From NCBI GenBank assembly GCA_900539455.1, contig UQCD01000015.1:1-57599 (forward strand): a stretch of DNA of 57,599 nt, in the 5' to 3' direction. The DNA comes from an uncultured Eubacteriales bacterium (GTDB lineage Bacteria; Bacillota; Clostridia; Lachnospirales; Lachnospiraceae). The notes under the pieces are model-generated. The model had not been told where the DNA came from. It did no database searches and saw only the letters and a list, made by a program, of their open reading frames with translations. Below, in pieces: positions 24,789 through 32,759 of the stretch (its first letter is position 1; the number at the start of each line of letters is the position of its first letter). The position numbers and the translations under genes are program-made.

Positions 24789-26573
24789 TTACAGACTAAA
24801 GCCAGTAATTGTAATCTGAATTGACTCATTACCATTGTAATTATTAATAGTTGGATAGTAGGTAAAGGCTCCTTCTATATTTACAGTCATTCCCATTTGC
24901 ATTTTTCTGACTATTTCCTCTCCGTACTTATCTCTAATACCAGCAAGATAATCCTCTAGTCCATTAAACATAACGCCTGCAATTTCATATCCGTTTTCAA
25001 CTAAAATAAGCCTAGCCATATTTTTTGCTTTTCCCATAAGATACATTTTCTTTACAACTATATCCTTCACTGCAAAAATTGGCTTTTCATTATCCTTTCC
25101 AAAAGGCTCCAGCTTTTTTAACTCATGAATTAATTCCACACTAATGTAATTTAACGGCATCGGTACATCTATCCATACCTTTTTAATATAATCATCTTCT
25201 GTAAGTGAACAGTTTTTGTTTAACATTTCTCTAAAGGCTTCAACATTTTTCTCCTCCAAGGAAACCCCTGCCGCCATTATATGTCCGCCAAAGCGACTTA
25301 AAAGCTTACTACACTTATTGATTTCCTCGTACATATTATAGCCTTCAATGGAACGCCCTGAGCCTTTAACCATTTCCTCTCCTCTGGTTAATATAATTGT
25401 AGGCTTATTGAATTTTTCTCTTATTCTTCCAGCTATAATACCAGCTATACTTTCGTGAATATCCTCTAAAAATATAACTAATACCTTACTATCCTCCATT
25501 TTAAGAGCATATTCTACAGCTTTTTTCTCACCCTCCAAGGTCAGCTCTTTTCTCTTCTGATTTAAAATCACCAGCTCCTCTGCAAGCTTTTCTGCCTTCT
25601 CCTTATTATCACATAATAAAAGCTCCAAGCCCATTTTAGCCGTTTCAAGTCTGCCTGCCGCATTTAAGCAAGGTCCTATTATATATCCTATATGAAATGA
25701 ATAAATATTATTTTTGTCTAATTCACAGTGATTAATCAAGGCTTCTAAGCCTATATTTGTATTTTCTTTTAAGAATCTTAAGCCAGCTTTTGCAATTATT
25801 CTGTTTTCATCCAATAAGCTTACAACATCACCTATAGTTGCTATTCCTGCAAATATAATCATTTCCTTTTCAAAGTCTTCTATCAGTTTATATCTTGCAT
25901 CCTGCTTTTCCTTCAGTTTTAGCATACATGCCATTACAAATCTATAGGCTATTGCTGCTCCACACATTTCCTTAAAGGGATATGTACAATCTGGCTGTTT
26001 ATGATTAACAACTGCATCTGCCTGCACCATTTTATACACCTTCTGATTATCTACTATATCAAAGGGTACATTGTGGTGGTCAGTTACTATTACCTTCATG
26101 CCCAGCTCCTTTGCATAGGCTGTTTCGTCTATTGCAGCTATTCCATTATCACAGGTTATAATTAATTTAATCTTTTCATCATATGCTTTTTTTATCAGCT
26201 TCTTATTAATACCATATCCATCCTTTATTCTATCAGGAATATCCATAGATACATTTCCAGTAAATTTTGAAATCGCCTTAACTAATATATATGTAGAACA
26301 TATTCCGTCAATATCATAATCCCCTATTATTCTAATGCGTTCATTGTTTCTAATTGCTTCAAATAATATATCTACAGCCTTTTCCATATCCTTAAACAAA
26401 AAAGGACTATTAATAGAATCAATAGTCCCATTTAAGTATTGGTCAAAGGCTCTGTCATCAGTCATATTCCTATTTCTGATGACACGAGCTGTTACTGGAG
26501 ATATTTTGTACTTTAGAGCTAAGCCATTAAAATCAGCTTTCTTCCCGTACACCATCCATTTTTCTTTAACCAT
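24789..26573 (-). CDS. recJ: Single-stranded-DNA-specific exonuclease RecJ
   Basis: This 594-residue DHH-family 5'-3' exonuclease has motif I GDYDIDG (84-90), motif II CDNG, motif III TDHHNVP (164-170), the DHHA1 domain with GRLETAKMG and AAGVSLEE, and a C-terminal OB fold. It resects DNA in RecF-pathway repair and mismatch repair. The gene follows secDF by 18 bp and is the last of the scfA-scfB-secDF-recJ run. Confidence 0.95.
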   Translation of the reverse strand: MVKEKWMVYGKKADFNGLALKYKISPVTARVIRNRNMTDDRAFDQYLNGTIDSINSPFLFKDMEKAVDILFEAIRNNERIRIIGDYDIDGICSTYILVKAISKFTGNVSMDIPDRIKDGYGINKKLIKKAYDEKIKLIITCDNGIAAIDETAYAKELGMKVIVTDHHNVPFDIVDNQKVYKMVQADAVVNHKQPDCTYPFKEMCGAAIAYRFVMACMLKLKEKQDARYKLIEDFEKEMIIFAGIATIGDVVSLLDENRIIAKAGLRFLKENTNIGLEALINHCELDKNNIYSFHIGYIIGPCLNAAGRLETAKMGLELLLCDNKEKAEKLAEELVILNQKRKELTLEGEKKAVEYALKMEDSKVLVIFLEDIHESIAGIIAGRIREKFNKPTIILTRGEEMVKGSGRSIEGYNMYEEINKCSKLLSRFGGHIMAAGVSLEEKNVEAFREMLNKNCSLTEDDYIKKVWIDVPMPLNYISVELIHELKKLEPFGKDNEKPIFAVKDIVVKKMYLMGKAKNMARLILVENGYEIAGVMFNGLEDYLAGIRDKYGEEIVRKMQMGMTVNIEGAFTYYPTINNYNGNESIQITITGFSL

Positions 26574-26591
26574 ATGTGCCTCTAATTAACT

Positions 26592-28778
26592 TTATTTTGC
26601 TTCAGCATTTTTCTTAGCAAATCTTCTCTTTTCCATAACATACCAAAGAGCACCTGTAATACATACTGATGAGTAAGCACCACATAAGATACCTACCATA
26701 AGTGGCATTGCAAATTCTTTTATTGATGTTACACCAAATACATAAAGAGCAGCAACCGTTACAAAGGTTGTAAATGATGAATAAATTGTTCTTGTAAGAG
26801 TTTTTGTAATACTCTTATTAACAACTGCTTTTAAATCAACATTCTTGCCTGCGTTTTTAAGTTCTTCCCTAATTCTATCAAATATAACGATTGTAGCATT
26901 AATTGAATAGCCAAGAATTGTAAGCATACAAGCAATAAAGGTATTACCAACTGTTGTCCATGTAAGAACATAGAAGGTAAGTACAACTAAAACATCATGA
27001 ATTAAAGCAATTACAGCACTTGAAGCAAAGCCAAAATTTTTAAATCTGATGAAAATATAAATCAGCATACATATAACTGAAATAATTACAGCTACTATAG
27101 CATCATTTCTCATTTCACCACTAATTGTTGAGCTTACACTTACTTCATCAAAGCTGTCCTTAATAGCACCATATTTTGTCACCAGCATTTCTTCTATTTT
27201 GCTCATTACTGATGCGTCTAACTGCTTTGTTCTTATTACATACTGGTTTGTATCTGTAACTTCATTTCCGACTACATCACTGTCACCTGAAATTGCAATA
27301 ATTTCTGGTAAAATCTTTGAATTAAATTCATCGATTGAATATTTCTTGTCAAATTCAACTGTTGTTGATAAACCACCCTGAAACTCAACACTATAGTTAA
27401 GCTCTTTATTTCTTGTTCCAATATTTCCTGATTTATTAACAAACAAGCCTGCAATACCGATTAATACAACTACTATAGATATTGTAAAGAATATAGCCTT
27501 CTTTGAAAGGAAATCTACTGCCTTTCTATCCTTAGCTACGCCGTACATCTTTTTGCTCTTTGCACCTGCGCAATATAAAAGATATACAAAGGCTCTGGTT
27601 ACAACCATTGCTGTAAACATTGAAATAACAATACCCATTGCAAGAGTCTGTGCGAAGCCCTGTACAGGACCTGTACCTCTCCACATAAGCACCAGGGCTG
27701 CTATAAAGGTTGTTACATTACCATCAACGATTGCTGAGGTTGCTTTCTTAAAGCCTATTTTAATAGCTTCCTTTACATTGTCCTTAACAGCTAATTCTTC
27801 TTTAATTCTTGCGAATATAATTACATTAGCATCTACCGCCATACCTATTGAAAGAATTACACCTGCGATACCCGGTAATGTAAGTGTCATATCAAATCCA
27901 TTAAGGGCAAGCAGTTCTAATATTGTATAAAGTATAAGTGCTAATGATGCAGCAACACCTGGTACTCTGTATACAATAATCATAAAAATACAAATTATTG
28001 CAATACCTACAATACCAGCAAAAAGGCTGGTTGAAATAGCATCATCACCAAGCTTAGCACCTACAACCTTTGAAGTAAGCTCTTTAAGTTCAACCTTTAA
28101 GGCACCTATACGGATAACTGATGCTAATTTTTCGGCTGCATCATATGACTGCATTCCGTCAATAGAACACTGACCACCTGTAATTGCTGTCCTGACTGTT
28201 GGATAGCTGACTACATCTCCGTCATATACAATATAAATTGGTTTTCCTATATACTGTGAAGTAACTGACGCAAAGGTTTCGGCAGCCTTTGAACTAAATT
28301 TTAATGAAACTACATATTCTGTATTTCCTGTAGATGACTTATTCTGGTACCCCGCCTCTGCATCTTCAACATCTGCACCTGTAAGCCATACCTTTGCATT
28401 ATCTTTACCATAATCCGTTACAAACTGCAAAGTACCCGGCTTACCAAGACTATCCAATACCTCCTCTGCATTATCTGCACCCGGAATATCAACAGTTATT
28501 CTGTTTGCACCTTCTCGATAAACCTCAGATTCTGCAGTTAACTCATTTGCACGAAGCTGTAATTTATAAAGTGTATCTTCCATATCTGCATCAGTTGGAT
28601 TTCCCTGCGCTTCAAAGGTTACACTAACGCCACCCTTTAACTCAAGTCCTAAAACTATATTTGCTGCTCTACCCTTGTTCTTACCATTAATTGTAACACC
28701 AAATGCTGTAAGTAAGCCTAAACCAACTATAGCTAATACAGATATGATAAGTAACACCCATGCTTTTGATTTTTTCAT
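26592..28778 (-). CDS. secDF: Protein translocase subunit SecDF (fused)
   Basis: This 728-residue membrane protein joins SecD (about 1-415) and SecF (about 425-728). SecD has helix 1, the P1 periplasmic-type domain with GLELKGGVSVTFEAQG and the block GGQCSIDG, and a five-helix bundle with SIGMAVDANVIIFARIKEEL. SecF repeats the pattern with NYSVEFQGG and GYSINATIVIFDRIREEL. It uses the proton-motive force to help Sec-dependent export. Its start is 16 bp after scfB, so SCIFF maturation and export are probably coordinated. Confidence 0.95.
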   Translation of the reverse strand: MKKSKAWVLLIISVLAIVGLGLLTAFGVTINGKNKGRAANIVLGLELKGGVSVTFEAQGNPTDADMEDTLYKLQLRANELTAESEVYREGANRITVDIPGADNAEEVLDSLGKPGTLQFVTDYGKDNAKVWLTGADVEDAEAGYQNKSSTGNTEYVVSLKFSSKAAETFASVTSQYIGKPIYIVYDGDVVSYPTVRTAITGGQCSIDGMQSYDAAEKLASVIRIGALKVELKELTSKVVGAKLGDDAISTSLFAGIVGIAIICIFMIIVYRVPGVAASLALILYTILELLALNGFDMTLTLPGIAGVILSIGMAVDANVIIFARIKEELAVKDNVKEAIKIGFKKATSAIVDGNVTTFIAALVLMWRGTGPVQGFAQTLAMGIVISMFTAMVVTRAFVYLLYCAGAKSKKMYGVAKDRKAVDFLSKKAIFFTISIVVVLIGIAGLFVNKSGNIGTRNKELNYSVEFQGGLSTTVEFDKKYSIDEFNSKILPEIIAISGDSDVVGNEVTDTNQYVIRTKQLDASVMSKIEEMLVTKYGAIKDSFDEVSVSSTISGEMRNDAIVAVIISVICMLIYIFIRFKNFGFASSAVIALIHDVLVVLTFYVLTWTTVGNTFIACMLTILGYSINATIVIFDRIREELKNAGKNVDLKAVVNKSITKTLTRTIYSSFTTFVTVAALYVFGVTSIKEFAMPLMVGILCGAYSSVCITGALWYVMEKRRFAKKNAEAK

Positions 28779-28794
28779 TATTTTATTCCTTTCC

Positions 28795-30168
28795 TTACTC
28801 AGCTAACGCTGCCTTTATCATTATTGCACATTCAATTCTCTTTCTTTGCATTTCACAGCCTATATCGTAAGCGTCTGTAATATTTCCGTGGAACTTGTAT
28901 GCATTTGCTGCACAACCGCCACTACAATAATATCTTGCAAAGCACTCACGGCATTTAGGTTTTGCATACACATTGCAAAGCTTAAATTCATCTTGAATGT
29001 CTTTTCTAACTATACCGTCATATACATTGCCCATCAGGAATTTCTCATCGCCAACAAACTGATGACAAGGATAAAAATCACCCCAAGGTGTAACAGCCAA
29101 ATACTCTGTACCCGAACCACAACCTGAAAGTCTTTTAGCAACACATGGTCCTTGATTTAAGTCAATCATAAAGTGGAAGAAATTAAAGCCTCTTCCCTCT
29201 TTCTGTCTTTTTATGTACTCGACTGCAAGCTTGTCATACTCATCCATAATCTTTGGAAGGTCCTCTTCCTTAATAGCATACTCTTCGTATTCTTCGCCAA
29301 CAACAGGCTCTATGGACATATGCTTAAAGCCTAAATCTGCAAAATGTTTTACATCCTCTGAAAAATCTAAATTCTTTCTTGTAAAAGTACCTCTTACATA
29401 ATAGCTTTGATTTTCTCTAAGCTTTGCAAATTTTTGGAATTTTGGAACGATTAAATCATAGCTTCCTTTACCATTTCTAAATGGTCTGTTTCCGTCATTG
29501 ATTTCCTTTCGTCCATCTAAGCTTAAAACTACATTCGCCATTTCCTTATTGGCAAATTCCATAATTTCATCATTTAAAAGAACACCATTTGTAGTAAGTG
29601 TAAATCTGAACTTTTTGTTATTTGGTTTTTCAAGTGAACGACCATATCTAACCAGCTCTTTTACTACATCCCAGTTCATAAGTGGCTCTCCACCAAAAAA
29701 ATCCACCTCCAGATTAACTCTGTTGCCTGAATTTGCAACTAAGAAATCCAATGCTTTCTTACCTACCTCTAAAGACATTAAAGCACGCCTGCCATGGTAT
29801 TCCCCTTCCTCAGCGAAGCAATATTTACAGGCCAAATTACAATCATGTGCAATATGTAAGCACATAGCCTTTACTACTGTTTTTCTGCTCTTAAAATCTG
29901 TAATGTATTTTTCGTATATATCTTCAGTAAATAACAATTCTTCCTTATAAAGTGTATTTACCTCATCTATAGACTCTAGTATATCTGATTCATTATATTT
30001 ATCTTTAAGTACATTTAATATATGCTGCTTTATTTCTTCTTCACTTTTAGCTTTAATTTCTTCAAAAAGTGGAATTACATCATATGTAACTTCATCAACA
30101 ACATGAACTGAACCACTATTTACATCTAAGACAATATTGTATCCATTATTGACATATCTGTGAATCAC
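28795..30168 (-). CDS. scfB: SCIFF radical SAM peptide maturase
   Basis: This 457-residue radical SAM-SPASM enzyme has an N-terminal peptide-recognition region (about 1-95), the [4Fe-4S] triad Cys110-x3-Cys114-x2-Cys117 (CNLACKYC), and a SPASM domain with CKECF-like CRECFARYYCSGGCA and a further Cys at CGSGTEYLAV. Enzymes of this type form thioether bonds between Cys and Thr in the SCIFF peptide. The start codon is GTG (30166-30168) behind AGGAGA. It lies between its substrate gene scfA and secDF. Confidence 0.95.
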   Translation of the reverse strand: MIHRYVNNGYNIVLDVNSGSVHVVDEVTYDVIPLFEEIKAKSEEEIKQHILNVLKDKYNESDILESIDEVNTLYKEELLFTEDIYEKYITDFKSRKTVVKAMCLHIAHDCNLACKYCFAEEGEYHGRRALMSLEVGKKALDFLVANSGNRVNLEVDFFGGEPLMNWDVVKELVRYGRSLEKPNNKKFRFTLTTNGVLLNDEIMEFANKEMANVVLSLDGRKEINDGNRPFRNGKGSYDLIVPKFQKFAKLRENQSYYVRGTFTRKNLDFSEDVKHFADLGFKHMSIEPVVGEEYEEYAIKEEDLPKIMDEYDKLAVEYIKRQKEGRGFNFFHFMIDLNQGPCVAKRLSGCGSGTEYLAVTPWGDFYPCHQFVGDEKFLMGNVYDGIVRKDIQDEFKLCNVYAKPKCRECFARYYCSGGCAANAYKFHGNITDAYDIGCEMQRKRIECAIMIKAALAE

Positions 30169-30196
30169 AGTTATTCTCCTTTCAAATAGTCGTACC

Positions 30197-30211
30197 GGAG
30201 GAAGTACCTCC
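30197..30211 (-). promoter_or_regulatory. Small hairpin upstream of scfB
   Basis: On the minus strand GGAGG, five bases, CCTCC form a perfect hairpin about 30 bases before the GTG of scfB. It holds a Shine-Dalgarno-like sequence in its stem, but the true ribosome site (AGGAGA) lies downstream of it. Confidence 0.4.
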
Positions 30212-30312
30212 TACCCGACAATACTTAATAACCTATTACACCTAGTATTTTATGCTCTTACGAATATCAAATAGTAATTATTAAATTCTACCCTATATTC
30301 CTTGACATCACA

Positions 30313-30343
30313 TAGGCAGCGGAAAAAAGCAATCCGCTGCCTA
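30313..30343 (-). terminator. Stem-loop between scfA and scfB without T run
   Basis: An 11-bp perfect GC-rich stem (TAGGCAGCGGA with TCCGCTGCCTA) encloses nine bases, 30 bp after the scfA stop. On the minus strand no T run follows. It is better read as a partial terminator or mRNA-stabilising structure, which would leave much more scfA than scfB message. Confidence 0.6.
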
Positions 30344-30373
30344 TTGAAAATCGACCTTTTGTCTAGGCTCTAA

Positions 30374-30517
30374 TTATTTGTTGTTCTCACAGCTCTGGTT
30401 ACCAACTGTACATGATGTCTTACAAGCTGACTGACAAGATGTCTGGCACTCACCACAGCCACCCTTAGCCATAGTATTCTTTAAAGTCTTTGTTGTTAAA
30501 GTCTTTACATGTTTCAT
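30374..30517 (-). CDS. scfA: SCIFF peptide precursor (six cysteines in forty-five)
   Basis: This 47-residue precursor has a leader of about 20 residues (MKHVKTLTTKTLKNTMAKGG) and a core with six Cys (21, 24, 28, 32, 36, 43). Thr26, Thr34 and Thr37 are possible partners. In characterised SCIFF peptides a thioether links Cys32 and Thr37, and both positions are present here. The ATG at 30517 lies seven bases after AAGGAGGA. The gene is just upstream of its maturase. The product's function is unknown although the peptide is nearly universal in Clostridia. Confidence 0.97.
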   Translation of the reverse strand: MKHVKTLTTKTLKNTMAKGGCGECQTSCQSACKTSCTVGNQSCENNK

Positions 30518-30539
30518 TTTAAAATCCTCCTTAAAACAT

Positions 30540-30554
30540 TCAAGTCTAACTTGA
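30540..30554 (-). repeat. Dyad at the scfA start site
   Basis: TCAAGT, three bases, ACTTGA form a perfect 6-bp dyad (minus strand 30554 to 30540) that lies right after the scfA -10 box, near the predicted 5' end of the transcript. It could be an operator or a 5'-end stem. Confidence 0.45.
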
Positions 30555-30557
30555 TAT

Positions 30558-30586
30558 AGTGTAACATAATGAACAATTTTTTTCAA
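30558..30586 (-). promoter_or_regulatory. Promoter of scfA operon
   Basis: TTGAAA (minus, 30581-30586) and TACACT (30558-30563) have a 17-bp spacer, 40 bp before the scfA ATG. Confidence 0.75.
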
Positions 30587-30660
30587 CTTAAAATACCCTA
30601 TAAATGTGAATTTTATAAATAAAAGCACACTTTTGACACTTGAATTTTTGTCTAAATATT

Positions 30661-32043
30661 TTAAAAAATAAGTTTTATTGTTGTTCCCTCACCCAGCTTA
30701 CTATCAAGTTTTATTGTTGCATTATGAAAAATTGCTCCATGCTTAACAATAGAAAGTCCAAGTCCTGTTCCTCCAATAGCTCTGGAATGACTTTTATCAA
30801 CTCTGTAAAATCTTTCAAAAACTCTGCTTTTATCACTATCATCTATACCTATACCTGTATCTACTACCTCTACTATCTTGTGTCCCTCATCTTCATAAAC
30901 CTTTACCCATACCCTGCCATTTTCCTTGTTGTATTTAATTGCGTTTTCTGTAATATTGTATACCATTTCACTTAATATATATCGTTCGCCTTCAATAACC
31001 TGAGTGCTTCCGGACAGCATAACTACTACATTTCTCTTTGAAGCAGCATGCTCAAGTCTATTTATTGTTTCCTCACACATTTTATATAAATCCACCTGTT
31101 CTATCTGCCAGTCTACCTGATTTTTTTCTTCGTCCAGCTTTGATACTTTTATAATATCCTCAACCAGAGTAATCATTCTAGTTGCTTCTAAATAAATAAT
31201 TTCTGAAAATCGTACCATATCCTCTGGCTTGGCTACACCTGTTTTCATAATCTCAGCATATCCGGAAATTGATGTAAGAGGTGTTTTAAGCTCATGTGAA
31301 ACATTTGCTGAAAACTCTCTCCTCATTCTCTCTCTGGATTCGTTTTCAGTTATAGTCTGTTCACGAATAAAATCATTTTGCTTTTGTATTCGCTTAAGCA
31401 GTGGTTTAAATTCCGGATATACCTGATTGTTTTCAGGTTTTTCAAGATTTATTGAATTTATAGGCTTTACAATTTTATCAACTATCATATATGAAAGTAG
31501 GTTTCCAAAAATAAACACTATTATGCCTATGGTTACAGATGTAAAAAATGCTTTAATCAAAGCAACATAAAAAGACTCCATATCATCACTTACTCTTAAT
31601 ACATTTCCGTCCTTTAATAAAACTGCATAATAATAGGTGTTTTTTGACAAGGTATCCGACTTTCTTCTTGAGTTTCCCTCTCCATATTCTAATGCCTCCC
31701 TTACTTCCTCTCTCTCTTTATGATTATCCATTTTAGCTGCATCTGCACTTGTATCGTATATAACAGTACCATCTGATGCAATCAAGGTTATTCTTATGCT
31801 TTTTTCTGCTGTATTATCATTTTTTATATCGTATAAATAATTTATTCCATATTGCTCTATAGATAATTTTATGTATCTTGTTTCTGCCTCTATACTTTCC
31901 TCACTATTTTTTTCAAATCCAATATACAGGAATAGTGTACATAAAAAAGCGGTTAAAAAAATAGCCAGTGCTAGCGCCTGACTCATTTTTCTATATATAA
32001 CCTGTTTTAATGTTTTTCTTTTTGTTTTTTTAGTCTTATTCAT
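30661..32043 (-). CDS. Sensor histidine kinase, PhoR type
   Basis: This 460-residue kinase has two membrane segments (about 20-42 and 155-178) around an extracellular sensor, a linker, a HisKA domain with SHELKTPLTSISGYAE holding the phosphorylated His, and an HATPase domain with N-box ENAIKYN, G1 DTGIGI, F-box and G2 GGTGLGLSI. The ATG at 32043 follows AAAGGAC; an in-frame start 13 residues upstream is less likely. It follows the response regulator by 41 bp and the phosphate transporter gene beyond it, which suggests phosphate sensing. Confidence 0.93.
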   Translation of the reverse strand: MNKTKKTKRKTLKQVIYRKMSQALALAIFLTAFLCTLFLYIGFEKNSEESIEAETRYIKLSIEQYGINYLYDIKNDNTAEKSIRITLIASDGTVIYDTSADAAKMDNHKEREEVREALEYGEGNSRRKSDTLSKNTYYYAVLLKDGNVLRVSDDMESFYVALIKAFFTSVTIGIIVFIFGNLLSYMIVDKIVKPINSINLEKPENNQVYPEFKPLLKRIQKQNDFIREQTITENESRERMRREFSANVSHELKTPLTSISGYAEIMKTGVAKPEDMVRFSEIIYLEATRMITLVEDIIKVSKLDEEKNQVDWQIEQVDLYKMCEETINRLEHAASKRNVVVMLSGSTQVIEGERYILSEMVYNITENAIKYNKENGRVWVKVYEDEGHKIVEVVDTGIGIDDSDKSRVFERFYRVDKSHSRAIGGTGLGLSIVKHGAIFHNATIKLDSKLGEGTTIKLIF

Positions 32044-32084
32044 ATAAGTCCTTTCTTTATATATCTTTACCCATATAAGCAATA

Positions 32085-32750
32085 TCAGTCAATCTTATAG
32101 CCTATACCTCTTACAGTATTTATAAGATTTCCTGCTGTTTTAAGTTTTGCCCTAAGAGTTCTTATATGAACATCTACAGTTCTTGTTTCCCCATCAAAAT
32201 TATATCCCCATATAGTTTCAAGAATTTTATCTCTTGTAAGCACTATATTTCTGTTTTCCAGCAAAAGACTAAGCAGTTCAAACTCTTTTAATGTAAGTGA
32301 AATTTCTTCACCTTCTACCTTTACAATATGCTTATCTATATTTACGAAAAGGGAGCCTATATTATATTCTCTTTCTTTTTTGCTGCCCTCAGTTCTTCTA
32401 AGCAATGCTTTAACTCTGGCAACTAATTCCATAATTCCGAAAGGCTTTGCAATGTAATCGTCTGCCCCCAGATTAAGACCTAATACCTTGTCGTATTCAC
32501 TGCCCTTCGCCGTCATCATTATAACTGGCAATGACTTTAGCATTGCATTTTCTCTTATTTTTGACAAAATAGAAAGCCCATCTTCATCTGGAAGCATAAT
32601 ATCCAACAACACCAGCTCTGGTATATTGTTTCCTATTGCCTTCCAGAAATCTGCAGCATTTTCAAAACCTGCAGCTTCCATAGACATATTATTAAATGTA
32701 TATACAACTAATTGTCTGATATTTGCATCATCTTCTACAATATAAATCAT
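32085..32750 (-). CDS. OmpR/PhoB-family response regulator
   Basis: This 221-residue regulator has a receiver domain with acidic residues VEDDAN (5-10), the phosphorylated Asp in LVLLDIMLPDEDG, Thr in MMTAKG and Lys in IAKPFG, then a winged helix ending in TVDVHIRTLRAKL and VRGIGYKID. It pairs with the kinase downstream. The preceding nptA-like gene is nine bases away, so all three form one operon. PhoP/PhoB function is inferred from this context. Confidence 0.94.
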   Translation of the reverse strand: MIYIVEDDANIRQLVVYTFNNMSMEAAGFENAADFWKAIGNNIPELVLLDIMLPDEDGLSILSKIRENAMLKSLPVIMMTAKGSEYDKVLGLNLGADDYIAKPFGIMELVARVKALLRRTEGSKKEREYNIGSLFVNIDKHIVKVEGEEISLTLKEFELLSLLLENRNIVLTRDKILETIWGYNFDGETRTVDVHIRTLRAKLKTAGNLINTVRGIGYKID

Positions 32751-32759
32751 AACTGCTCC

